This document shows, one piece after another, positions 9,776 through 17,324 of a stretch of 64,000 bases of DNA. The stretch is taken from positions 1-64,000 of the forward strand of contig JAHUUK010000003.1 in NCBI GenBank assembly GCA_019218375.1, written 5' to 3'. The notes beneath the pieces were generated by a model that made no database searches, was not told where the DNA came from, and saw only the letters and a program-made list of their open reading frames with translations. The stretch is from Dermabacteraceae bacterium TAE3-ERU5 (lineage in GTDB: Bacteria > Actinomycetota > Actinomycetes > Actinomycetales > Dermabacteraceae). How positions within the stretch are numbered: position 1 is the stretch's first letter; every line of letters starts with the position of its first letter. The position numbers were made by a program, and so were the translations under genes.

Positions 9776-10178
9776 GGTTTAAGAAAGGCCGGGGCTGCGC
9801 CCCCGTTCTTTCCATGCGCACGGCCCCGTCGGCACCAAAACACCGGCGCACCCAGCACCCCGGCCCCCTTCATCTCGCCCCCTTCATCCCGGCACCCAGC
9901 ACCCCGGCGCCTCCGACCCGGCACCCTAGGCTCCCGCCTAAGTCGCTCCGCTCCGCATCTCCCCGCCTCTAACCCCAGCTCCCGGCCCCCTCCGCCCCGG
10001 CCCCGGCCTCTATCCCCAACACCCAGCCCCCAAACACCCAAAACGCACCCTCCAACACCTAGTCCCCATCCGCCCACGCCCCTGCCCCTCCCTTCCCTTC
10101 CCTTGTCCACCAGCTACTTCCCCGCGCACCTATCCACATCTCCCCGGCCCGCAAAAAGAAACCCGGCACGCTGGCCAC

Positions 10179-11174
10179 ATGTCTCGTCCAGTTGCTCAGC
10201 TCCCTCGGCCGCTTGCGAAGGCGGGCGCGTTCCCGGTTTCTTTGGCCCGCGCCCACGGGGTTGGCCGCTACCGGCTGCTCCGGCAGGACGTAATGCGCCT
10301 AGCCAAGGGAATGTATTGCCGCACCGATCCGCCACCCACGGAACTAGAGGTAATCCGGGCGCTGCTTTTCGCGCGTGCCAATACTCGCGATGATCTGGCT
10401 CTTTACCCGGTTTCGCATTTTTCTGCCGCCCGGATTTGGGGGATGCCGCTACCCACCCACAGCGCCAGCTACACCCGGGGGCAACCGGTTGATATGACCT
10501 ACTTTTCGGGGGCGCCTTCTCGCCGAAATACACTGGTCAAATGGCATAAAGCGGTGCGTTACGGGGCCGAGCCAGGGATAACCGAACCCGCTATCTATCG
10601 CGCCGAAACCATCTGCCTAACTTCCCGTTGGCGCACCCTTTTGGATCTGACTCCCCTGCTGCCACCGGATTATCTGGTGATCATCGCCGATCACCTGGTG
10701 CGTCAGCCCCGGCAAAATCTGGAGCAACGCAGCAAGCCCTACGCGGCTCTGTCGGATCTGGAACGCGCGGCGCGAACCTGCCTAAGCATCCGGGCAAAAA
10801 GAAAGTTACTGCGGGCCCTTTCCTTGAGCCGCGTAGGCAGCGATTCTCCGCTGGAAACTCTGCTGCGGCTTCGGCTTGCAGAAGCCGGGCTGCCGGAACC
10901 TAACCTGAACGTGCATATCACCGATGATGACGGTAGACCGCTGCATCAGCCGGACATGTCTTGGCCCCGGTATCGGGTAGCGCTCGAATATGAGGGCCGA
11001 CATCACGGCTTGCCCGAACAGATTAGCCGGGATATTTCCCGTGCTGAAAGGTGCCGCCAGGCAGGCTGGCTTGAGGTGCGGATAGAGAAAAGCATGATGT
11101 ACAACCGGGCCGAGGTCGCCGTGGCAAAGGTTGCCCAGGCGCTACGCGAACGTGGTTGGGAAGAGCAACGCTGA
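10179..11174 (+). CDS. AbiEi/DUF559-like protein with PD-(D/E)XK nuclease-type C-terminus
   Basis: 331 residues. The N-terminus (about 20-50, GRYRLLRQDVMRLAKGMYCR) resembles the winged-helix start of AbiEi-type antitoxin-like proteins. The C-terminus has the pattern of Vsr/DUF559 endonuclease folds: SPLE (223-226), D259 in HQPDMSW, and ALEYEG (268-273) with R/K residues after. Many actinobacteria carry such proteins, with unknown role; DNA cleavage is inferred from the motif only. It stands alone, divergent from the DISARM operon, and both sides are repeat-filled gene-free DNA, which fits an accessory gene. I see no partner toxin next to it. The start ATG at 10179 is the first in frame and lacks a strong ribosome site. 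Confidence 0.7.
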   Translation: MSRPVAQLPRPLAKAGAFPVSLARAHGVGRYRLLRQDVMRLAKGMYCRTDPPPTELEVIRALLFARANTRDDLALYPVSHFSAARIWGMPLPTHSASYTRGQPVDMTYFSGAPSRRNTLVKWHKAVRYGAEPGITEPAIYRAETICLTSRWRTLLDLTPLLPPDYLVIIADHLVRQPRQNLEQRSKPYAALSDLERAARTCLSIRAKRKLLRALSLSRVGSDSPLETLLRLRLAEAGLPEPNLNVHITDDDGRPLHQPDMSWPRYRVALEYEGRHHGLPEQISRDISRAERCRQAGWLEVRIEKSMMYNRAEVAVAKVAQALRERGWEEQR

Positions 11175-11277
11175 GGTTAGGCATGGGTGTTCCTGCGAAG
11201 ATGGGGCGATTTTCCGTTTCCCTGCTGCTGTTTCTTCCCAAAACGGGACGCCTTCCCCTACCCCTCCCTATATCCAG

Positions 11278-11545
11278 CCTCTAGAAACAAGGTGCCATCG
11301 CATAGCCACACTCACGTCGGTCTGGCCCTCTAGACGCTGGCCGCCTGCCGCACCCCTAACGCCCACCCCTGGGCACCGGCCACCTGCCCCTTTAACACCC
11401 AGCCCCTAGAAGTCAGCCGTTTGCCGCACTTCTTCGATGACCACCCTGTAGGGAAACCCTAGAGAAACAAAGGCCCGCCCCTAGAGACAAGGGCCCACCC
11501 CTAGTCGTAATTCCCCGGAGGTCAATCTCTAGAAATGAGGCCCAT
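11278..11545. repeat. Cluster of short CCCTAGARACAAGG-type repeats
   Basis: Units at about 11279, 11403, 11458, 11479, 11499 and 11527 share the core CTAGA(A/G)AC(A)AGG, the best being weakly palindromic (CCCT...AGGG). A matching CCCTAGAAACGAGGG lies at 25135-25149, just upstream of gyrB. Function unknown. Confidence 0.55.
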
Positions 11546-11580
11546 TCCGTGGCCGTGTTCCCCTCTACCTCGCTCCCCTC

Positions 11581-11818
11581 CTTAACATCTGGGTGCACTT
11601 TCGGTTGGCCCTTACGTTCAGGTGCACTTTCGGTGGGTTAAAAGGGGTTTTAGCAGCACTTACTGCACCTAAACGTAAGGAGGTGAGAGTTAACAGCACT
11701 AAGTGCACCTAAACGTAAAGAGGGGGAGGGTTAGCCGCGCTTAATGCACCCAGGCGTAAGGGAGACCAGCCGTAAGGGAGACCAGGAGTTACCACCAAAA
11801 AGTGCACCCAATCGTCAG
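11581..11818 (+). repeat. Composite GTGCAC repeat, copy 3 (forward, enlarged)
   Basis: Two left motifs (about 11587 and 11613), core GGTTAAAAGGGGTTTTAGCA, then four inverted motifs (about 11660, 11699, 11743, 11800) instead of two. It is the longest copy and shows that half-sites can multiply. Confidence 0.85.
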
Positions 11819-12050
11819 GTGCTTAAGCGTCAGGTCGCCCGCAAACTTCAGATCACCCCAAAGCGTCAAGTCACTCACCCAGGCATCAGCAAGTACGCAG
11901 CCGCCGGATTAACCAGCCGCTTAATTAACCAGCCAAACGTCGGCCCATCGCGCAGCCACAGCCCAGCGCCGAAAACCCCATCAGCCCCTGCCCCCGCAGC
12001 TTCAACCCTCGAACCTCACCCCTCGCAACCACCGGGGCGGAACCCGCCGC

Positions 12051-13445
12051 TCACTTTGCGCTCAGGTAGCGATCCAGGCGTTCCAGGGCCTCGGCCACCA
12101 CGTGCTCCGGCGTCGCGATGCTGGCCCGGAACCAGCCTCGGCACCATTCACCGTAGTCGCAGCCGTCGGCCAGCAGGACCCCGGTTTTCTTAGCTAGATC
12201 GTCGGAAAGGCTGCAGGTAGAGATGCCGCTCCCCACAGCGGCGGGAACCTTGTCCGCCGCTAACGGGTCCGGTTCGCTCACGGCCGCCGCATCGGGGCAG
12301 GAAACCAGGCGGCTCGCGTCTACCCAAACCAGGTAGGTGGCGTCGGCCCGCAGCAGTCGCAGCGAATGTTTTTCGCAGAACCTCGCAACCCGGTAACGGT
12401 TTCGCGCCACCAGGGCCAGCATTTCATCGAGCCACACGCCATCCCCGCCCCAGGCGGTGCCGAGCGCGGTCAGCGCCATCAGGTTCGGGTTCGTGAAACC
12501 GGCGCGGCGCATCCCGGCGCTTATCGCTTCGCGCAGCTCAAAATCCGGTATGACCAGCGCGGCGGCCTCCACCCCGGCCAGGTTAAATCCCTTGGCGGGA
12601 GAAAACGCGGTGATGGTTTTCAGAGCAAACGTTTCGGGCGCGGCCGGTTCGGGCACGGGCGTTTCGGTCATGGGCGCGGCCGTTTCGGGGTTTGGCGCGC
12701 CCGTTTCGCCCGCAGGCAAAGTCGTTTCAGGCCCAGGCGCGGCGTCGGCACCGCAAACACCGCCTCCAGCGCTCACTGAGGTAAGCGCCGCCAGCGCAGG
12801 CAGGTGAGTTCCCGCCGGGGCCAGATCGGCATGTACCTCGTCAGAAACCAAAATCGTGCCGTGAGCTGCGCAAAGCTCGAACAGGGGTTGCAACTCTTCG
12901 CGCGACCACACCCGGCCCGTCGGGTTGTGCGGAGTGCAGAGAATGAAAACGTCCACCGGCTCGCGAAACGCCTCGCGCAGTGCGGCGCTATCAATTTCCG
13001 CGCGCGGGCCCGACATATTGAGCGGCACATGATCCACGCGGCAACCGTTCGCCCGCACCACGTTATCGATCGGGCCGTAGGACGGCGAGAAGGTCACGAA
13101 ACGCGCGCCCGGCCTGAGCACCACGTTGCACAGAACCGCCATCGCGTTAATCAGGCGGGGCACGAAAACCACGTGCGACGGATCGACCGGCAAGCCGTGG
13201 CGTCGGCCCAACCAGTTCGCAACCAGGGAGCCGAACGTGGGCGAATAATCCTGGTAACCGTACGCGCCCGCGTCGATCACGCCGCGCAACGCCGCCGTGA
13301 TTTCGGGGGCGGCAGGGAGGTCGGGTTCGGCCGTGGTCAGCGCGATGACGTCATCGCCGTAGAGCGCGCGAGCGGGCGGCCACTTCACGCCGTTTTCGCT
13401 GGTGCACAGTTCGCCGAACACATCTCCCCCTAGCTTTTGGACCAT
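12051..13445 (-). CDS. MalY/PatB-type PLP-dependent C-S lyase (aminotransferase fold)
   Basis: 464 residues, fold type I PLP enzyme. The motif CTPHNPTGRVW and DEVHADL precede SPAKGFNLAG, whose lysine (about 285) should form the Schiff base. MalY/PatB enzymes cleave cystathionine or similar C-S substrates to pyruvate, ammonia and a thiol; the exact substrate is unknown. Two unusual low-complexity insertions are visible: a Pro/Glu/Thr-rich stretch at about 237-281 just before the PLP lysine, and another near 390-415; these explain why it is longer than the usual ~390 residues. ATG at 13445 chosen as first in frame; no good ribosome site is visible. It stands alone between two repeat-rich spacers. 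Confidence 0.8.
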   Translation of the reverse strand: MVQKLGGDVFGELCTSENGVKWPPARALYGDDVIALTTAEPDLPAAPEITAALRGVIDAGAYGYQDYSPTFGSLVANWLGRRHGLPVDPSHVVFVPRLINAMAVLCNVVLRPGARFVTFSPSYGPIDNVVRANGCRVDHVPLNMSGPRAEIDSAALREAFREPVDVFILCTPHNPTGRVWSREELQPLFELCAAHGTILVSDEVHADLAPAGTHLPALAALTSVSAGGGVCGADAAPGPETTLPAGETGAPNPETAAPMTETPVPEPAAPETFALKTITAFSPAKGFNLAGVEAAALVIPDFELREAISAGMRRAGFTNPNLMALTALGTAWGGDGVWLDEMLALVARNRYRVARFCEKHSLRLLRADATYLVWVDASRLVSCPDAAAVSEPDPLAADKVPAAVGSGISTCSLSDDLAKKTGVLLADGCDYGEWCRGWFRASIATPEHVVAEALERLDRYLSAK

Positions 13446-13579
13446 CGGACGGTTAAAGCCTAACGCTTATGCCTTGGGAGATGCTTCAAATATGACTTAA
13501 TGGGTCGCGAAAGCTGGGCGGGCGGCCGGTCACCGCCTCGGCCACTACCCTCACCGCCTGCCGGGATTCACCCTCCTCT

Positions 13580-13769
13580 ATGACGTTTGGGTGCACTTTT
13601 TGCTACCCCTTACGTTCGGGTGCACTTTGTGGGGGTTAAAAGGGGTTTTAGCAGCAGTTAGTGCACCCAGACGTAAGGGGGTGGGAGTTTACCGACCAAA
13701 AGTGCACCCAAACGTTAAAACGTGGGCCGAGGGGAGGTAGAGGGAAGGGTAAAAGTGCACCCAAACGTC
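13580..13769 (+). repeat. Composite GTGCAC repeat, copy 4 (forward, with extra motif)
   Basis: Two direct motifs (13582, 13611), core GGTTAAAAGGGGTTTTAGCA, two inverted motifs (about 13660, 13698) and a fifth inverted motif (about 13752) after a purine-rich spacer. Closest in core sequence to copy 3. Confidence 0.88.
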
Positions 13770-13951
13770 AAGGGGTAGTCGCTCCGGGCCAAAAGCACCC
13801 CGAACGCAGCACCCCAAAAACGCCACCCGCTCAACACCACCGGGCCAAGGGGTGCAGCAGGCAGATGCGAGCCAGCAACACGCCTCCCCCAGTAACACGT
13901 ACCCTCAGCAACACACTCCCCCACGGCCGCCCCCCTTACCGCCCCAAAACT

Positions 13952-13986
13952 AATGGCCGACAGGCAAAACGCACCTGTCGGCCATC
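13952..13986 (-). terminator. Rho-independent-like terminator of the Asp23/sigma operon
   Basis: A 12-bp stem (ATGGCCGACAGG and its complement) with a 10-nt loop. On the minus strand it is followed by TTAGTTTTG, directly after the stop at 14035. Confidence 0.7.
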
Positions 13987-14034
13987 ACTGCGGTCATGCC
14001 GCCCGCTCCCCGGCAGTAAACCAAACAAACTCTC

Positions 14035-14376
14035 TCAGCCCAGCGACTGCACCTTAACCAACACGGTGCGTCCGTCATTCCCCAGGGCCTGCGCCACAGT
14101 GCGCTGGATATCAACGACCGTCTCACGCACGGCGCGCGGCGCAATCTCCAGGCCCACCTCTACGGTCACGGTTTCCTCATCCAAGATCACGCCGTAGCGG
14201 GCCCTATCGCTGGCGCTATCGTCACCGCCGGTGAGTTCCGACGCGGCGCTACGCAGGCGCGCATCCAGGGTGCGCAGGGTGCTGGCGATACCCGGTTCGA
14301 TCCCGGCAACCCCCGGCAGGGCGGTCACCAGTTCCACCAGGGTCGCCGCGTTTACGGCAACGCTCTGTTCACTCAT
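14035..14376 (-). CDS. Small Asp23/Gls24-like protein (last gene of stress operon)
   Basis: 113 residues. The central and C-terminal part (VTVEVGLEIAPRAVRETVVDIQRTVAQAL...VLVKVQSLG) has the alternating strand-helix-strand pattern of the Asp23/Gls24 family, which form peripheral membrane-associated envelope stress proteins. It overlaps the previous gene by 8 nt and is followed by the terminator at 13952-13986, so it ends the operon. The family call rests on pattern and neighbourhood; similarity is weaker than for the two larger Asp23 genes upstream in the operon. Confidence 0.6.
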   Translation of the reverse strand: MSEQSVAVNAATLVELVTALPGVAGIEPGIASTLRTLDARLRSAASELTGGDDSASDRARYGVILDEETVTVEVGLEIAPRAVRETVVDIQRTVAQALGNDGRTVLVKVQSLG

Positions 14377-14866
14377 GCAGATCCTCTATGTGTATATCGA
14401 CCGGGATGTCGTCCAGGCCGAGGTGATCGGCGCAAGCCCGCGCTACGGATGCGCGCACAGCCTCCGCCACACCCGGCAGATCGGGCGTGCCAACCTGCAC
14501 CGTTAAACGACAGCTAACACCCACAGGTGTACCACAAACCAGCAGGTTAGAGGCATTTTCTGCGTAAGTGAAGACGGTGCGCAAGGCGCGTACGCCCGGC
14601 ACCGTGTCGATAGTCTCACGAACCAGGGTGCGCAGGGCTAGCTCAGACACCGTGTAGGGGCCCGCCTCGGTTTCGGGCATCTCTACCTGGCTGCCGCGAC
14701 GCGCATCGGCCTTAACGGATTCCTTGATCGTGGACAGCGCCAGGGTGGAAAGCTGCACGGAACTATCGCCGGCGGCTTCGAGCTCGTCCCATTCCCGGTG
14801 TACGTCCCGGATCAGGTCTAGGTAGCTGCGTTCGGGGTCGTTGTCTTGGATACGGCTCACCTCCAC
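14369..14866 (-). CDS. Asp23/Gls24-related protein downstream of the sigma factor
   Basis: 165 residues, soluble. The segment from about 75 on (TVSELALRTLVRETIDTVPGVRALRTVF...GVSCRLTVQVG...VAEAVRASVARACADHLGL...VDIHIEDL) matches the Asp23-like layout of helix, 'PGV' turn and two strands. The N-terminal 60 residues are acidic and probably helical. GTG start at 14866 overlaps the sigma-factor gene by 10 nt; a second GTG two codons later is an alternative. A position right after an ECF sigma gene would suit an anti-sigma role, but it has no membrane span and no zinc-binding anti-sigma motif, so I keep the Asp23 call. Confidence 0.55.
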   Translation of the reverse strand: MEVSRIQDNDPERSYLDLIRDVHREWDELEAAGDSSVQLSTLALSTIKESVKADARRGSQVEMPETEAGPYTVSELALRTLVRETIDTVPGVRALRTVFTYAENASNLLVCGTPVGVSCRLTVQVGTPDLPGVAEAVRASVARACADHLGLDDIPVDIHIEDLHE

Positions 14867-15450
14867 TCCTCCATTCGCTCCATGATTCTGGTGCGGGCAC
14901 GCGCAATCCGACCGCGCACGGTGGATTCGCTCAGGTTCAGGTTTTGGGCAATCTCTTGATAGCTCATTTCCTCGACTTCTTTAAGCACCCAGCAGGCACG
15001 TAGCTCCGGTTTGAGGGTTGATAGCACCCGCGCCAGGGCACTCATTTTCGCGTTCACTTCGCTGGTGTGTGCGGGATCGGCAGGCGGCACCGCCCGGCCC
15101 GGATCGTTCGTGTCTGGGCCGACGTCGAGCGCCTCCAGCGTTTCTCCCGGCTGCGCGCTCGTGGCCCGCCGCGCCTGTCGGCGCACCGCGTCCGTGGCCC
15201 GATGGGTGCAGATTTTGCGCAGCCAGCCGCGAAACGCGTCCGGGTTCTCCAGCAGGTGGATCCGCTTCCAGGCCAGAATGAACGTCTCTTGGACAACGTC
15301 TTCCGTGTCTTGCCTGTTGCCCAAAATCATGTAGGCGGTGCGGAAGAGCCGGGCCTGGTAGATATCTACCAGTTGCCCGAACGCTTCCGCATCGCCATCT
15401 TGCGACCGCAGTACTAGGTGGCGATCACGCGCACCGTTTTCGCTGCTCAT
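14857..15450 (-). CDS. ECF (RpoE-like) sigma-70 factor
   Basis: 197 residues with both ECF domains. Region 2 runs about 20-88 (FGQLVDIYQARLFRTAYMIL, then QDTEDVVQETFILAWKRI) and region 4 about 135-190 (MSYQEIAQNLNLSESTVRGRIARARTRI, a clear helix-turn-helix). The linker is Pro/Asp/Gly-rich. It starts with ATG at 15450, overlapping the preceding AmaP-like gene by 4 nt (ATGA), so it is made from the operon transcript. It probably directs transcription of this operon or other envelope-stress genes; the target promoter cannot be told from the window. Confidence 0.88.
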   Translation of the reverse strand: MSSENGARDRHLVLRSQDGDAEAFGQLVDIYQARLFRTAYMILGNRQDTEDVVQETFILAWKRIHLLENPDAFRGWLRKICTHRATDAVRRQARRATSAQPGETLEALDVGPDTNDPGRAVPPADPAHTSEVNAKMSALARVLSTLKPELRACWVLKEVEEMSYQEIAQNLNLSESTVRGRIARARTRIMERMEEWR

Positions 15451-16088
15451 GCCGGGGATGATACCCGGGTTTCGCTGCCGCCAAGCACCGCTTCGCTGTT
15501 GTTTCCGCGAGCGCGGGAGCTGCGCAGGGTGACCAGGGCGTCAATCTGTCGCGGCTCCACGCCGAGGGTCTGGCGAACATCGTCGGCCAGCATGCGCCGC
15601 GCGGCATCAACGGACCAGCCGGTTTCGGCGTCCTCAGCCACGTCAAGCTGCGCCTGCAGCCAGGGCTGCTTCGCGGTGCCGCTCACCTCTACCGAGGCGC
15701 CGACGATACCGGAAACCTGCTCCTCTACGTGTTCCGCGAGGGCCAGGCCCAGCACGTCCGGCTGAAAGGTGCCGAGCAGGGCACCGTCGGCATCGCTAAT
15801 GCGCAGGGTCGAGGTGCGCGGCTTCTTCGGGGCCTGGCCGATAACCAGGTAGAGGCCGAAAAGAACCGCGACCAGGCAGACCGCACCAGCGGCCGCCGGG
15901 AGCCACTGCGCGTGCATTTCCAGCAGCATCGCAGGGGTGGTTTCGCCGTGCGCCAGGTACCGATCAAAATCGGGCAGCTGCTTCGTGTAGCCGAACGCGG
16001 CCACACCCAGCCAGGCCGCCGCCGCCAGGGATAACACCCCGGCTAAAGCCAGCACAAACCTATTTTTGGTGCCGGAGATGGAACGCAT
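15447..16088 (-). CDS. AmaP-like alkaline-shock membrane anchor protein
   Basis: 213 residues with two membrane segments near the N-terminus (about 11-33 and 63-84) and a basic loop after the second, then a cytoplasmic domain (about 95-195) containing an Asp23-like helix-strand pattern (LADDVRQTLGVEPRQIDALVTL). AmaP in Firmicutes tethers Asp23 to the membrane; the same job is inferred from topology and from lying among four Asp23-type genes. ATG at 16088 with CAGATGCG context; no other start fits. Confidence 0.65.
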   Translation of the reverse strand: MRSISGTKNRFVLALAGVLSLAAAAWLGVAAFGYTKQLPDFDRYLAHGETTPAMLLEMHAQWLPAAAGAVCLVAVLFGLYLVIGQAPKKPRTSTLRISDADGALLGTFQPDVLGLALAEHVEEQVSGIVGASVEVSGTAKQPWLQAQLDVAEDAETGWSVDAARRMLADDVRQTLGVEPRQIDALVTLRSSRARGNNSEAVLGGSETRVSSPA

Positions 16089-16118
16089 CTGCGCCTCCTT
16101 CAGTAATTTGCTGCCTGA

Positions 16119-16667
16119 TTAGCTGATCTGTTTCACGGTGACACGGCTGGCCAGTTCGCTGGCCGGTCGCAGTTCCCGCAGGGCCTCCGTGACGGCCTCT
16201 TCGGCCGCGCGGCGTACCTGCTCGGGTTCGTCCACCACCGTCGCCACGCGTACGTCGGCACGCTGGGAGCCGACGCGCACGTCGGCGCTATACACGCCGT
16301 CCACGCGCAGCACGCGCATCTTCAGGCGGCGCGCTACGTCGCTGCGGGCGATGGCGGTTTCACCGGGAACGTCGCTACCGAAAGCGCCCATGCGGGACGG
16401 CTGGCCCGGCCAAAGTGCGCAGATCAGCAGCACCAGGCCGATCAGGGCCAGCACTACCGCGGTGGTCTGGAAGGCGGTCGAATCGAAACGCAGACCGGCG
16501 GCCTGTTCCAGGGAGGCGGAGATGTCGGGCGGCAGCTGCGCACCGGCATAGTGACTGCCCACAACCCAGCAGCCGAAGCCACCAAGGGCGATTAGGGCGA
16601 TGCTGAGGATAGTCGCGGGGACTGTGCGGGTGGGCCGCCTGGTAAGACGGCGGGGTGTGTTACTCAA
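16119..16667 (-). CDS. DUF6286-type membrane protein of Asp23 operon
   Basis: 182 residues: basic N-terminus, two membrane segments (about 20-41 and 68-86) and a C-terminal soluble domain (about 100-180) with VLRVDGVYSADVRVGSQRADVRVATVVDEPEQVR, typical of the DUF6286 proteins found beside Asp23 in actinobacteria. The start is a TTG at 16667, embedded in TTGA so that it overlaps the stop of the upstream gene. Function unknown; probably part of the same membrane-bound complex. Confidence 0.65.
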   Translation of the reverse strand: MSNTPRRLTRRPTRTVPATILSIALIALGGFGCWVVGSHYAGAQLPPDISASLEQAAGLRFDSTAFQTTAVVLALIGLVLLICALWPGQPSRMGAFGSDVPGETAIARSDVARRLKMRVLRVDGVYSADVRVGSQRADVRVATVVDEPEQVRRAAEEAVTEALRELRPASELASRVTVKQIS

Positions 16668-17032
16668 CGTAGCCCCCTAACGATGCGGCTTTGCGGATTG
16701 AGCCAGGAAACTTCCACGTCAATACGGCCAACCTCAACACCCGCCAGGTGTTCCACCCGGGAACGGACGTGCTCGCGCAGTCCGTGCAGGGTCTTTTCCA
16801 GCGGGGCGGGGAAGGCAACGCCGACGTTCAGGCGCAGGACGGCGGTGGTGCCGTACAGATCGCAGTCGGCGGCCGGGCGGGAATCGAAGTTGCGCCTAGC
16901 TCCCAGCCCGAGCACACCACCGGCGTCGGAGCCGATGTGCGGGGCCTCGGAGGCAGCCTGCTGCGCAATCTTCGCCACGACCCGGGCGGGCACTGTGGTG
17001 GTGCCGCGCGATTCAACCGGGCTGTGTGCCAT
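16664..17032 (-). CDS. Asp23/Gls24 family envelope stress protein
   Basis: 122 residues spanning little more than the Asp23 domain: VPARVVAKIAQQAASEAPHIG at the start, then TAVLRLNVGVAFPAPLEKTLHGLREHVRSRVEHLAGVEVGRIDVEVSWL. The ATG at 17032 follows the mini-protein gene after 2 nt. The family forms polymers at the membrane under alkaline or cell-wall stress; here the role is inferred. Confidence 0.78.
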   Translation of the reverse strand: MAHSPVESRGTTTVPARVVAKIAQQAASEAPHIGSDAGGVLGLGARRNFDSRPAADCDLYGTTAVLRLNVGVAFPAPLEKTLHGLREHVRSRVEHLAGVEVGRIDVEVSWLNPQSRIVRGLR

Positions 17033-17034
17033 GA

Positions 17035-17211
17035 TTACCGCCCCCGACGGTCAGTGATGCCCTGAATGTCGATGCGCCCCTCGATGGCAAGACCAACGGC
17101 AAGGCCGATCACGCCGAACACGGCGACCAGGAAAAACTGGGTGAAGGAACCGAACGCGAGGACCGCGCCGAGGAAAAGGCCCACGAGTAGGGCAAGATGC
17201 GTTGTCTTCAA
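17035..17211 (-). CDS. 58-residue DUF2273-type membrane mini-protein
   Basis: Minus-strand TTG start at 17211 with GGGAGA seven bases upstream. The product begins MKTTHLALLVGLFLGAV, has two short membrane spans (about 5-21 and 24-43) and a charged C-terminus (IEGRIDIQGITDRRGR). Small DUF2273 proteins sit next to Asp23 genes in Gram-positive bacteria. The ATG of the next gene follows after 2 nt. Easily missed because it is short and starts with TTG. Confidence 0.72.
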   Translation of the reverse strand: MKTTHLALLVGLFLGAVLAFGSFTQFFLVAVFGVIGLAVGLAIEGRIDIQGITDRRGR

Positions 17212-17249
17212 GGTTGTCTCCCAAAGTTGAGGGTTGGACTGGGGTGGAA

Positions 17250-17316
17250 CGTAAGGGTGGGGGCCGACGAGGCCCGGGTAAGGGGCCGTCGGGAAGGCCG
17301 ACCCCCACCCGTTACG
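17250..17316 (-). promoter_or_regulatory. Long hairpin between first and second gene of Asp23 operon
   Basis: An inverted repeat of about 16 bp (plus strand CGTAAGGGTGGGGGCCG at 17250; its near-complement at 17300-17316) lies in the 113-bp gap after the first Asp23 gene. It has no U-tract, so it may reduce readthrough or protect the upstream mRNA rather than stop transcription. Confidence 0.5.
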
Positions 17317-17324
17317 CGTTTAAA

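Larger units (their letters stand above)
8650..10178. other. Gene-free repeat-rich stretch between DISARM and nuclease gene
   Basis: About 1.5 kb without a credible gene. It holds two composite GTGCAC repeats (8951-9090, 9438-9577), strongly pyrimidine-rich plus-strand tracts (8760-8945, 9355-9435) and a roughly 20-nt degenerate tandem repeat (9655-9775). The pyrimidine tract plus repeat occurs twice (about 8815-9090 and 9360-9577) with similar wording, so the block looks duplicated. The open frames here are C-rich, Pro/Ser-biased and lack ribosome sites. Confidence 0.7.
11175..12050. other. Gene-free stretch with CTAG-type and GTGCAC repeats
   Basis: About 880 bp between two convergent genes. 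It holds several short CCCTAGARACAAGG-like units (11278-11545) and an enlarged composite GTGCAC repeat (11581-11818). From 11820 to 12050 I see nothing identifiable. Confidence 0.7.
13446..14034. other. Spacer with composite repeat and terminator
   Basis: About 590 bp. It holds composite GTGCAC repeat copy 4 (13580-13769) and, at its right end, the terminator hairpin of the Asp23 operon. No credible gene. Confidence 0.7.

Noticed and set aside
14369-14866. Anti-sigma factor for the ECF sigma
   Set aside because: No membrane span and no HxxxCxxC zinc motif; the fold pattern fits Asp23 better, so anti-sigma stays only a hypothesis.
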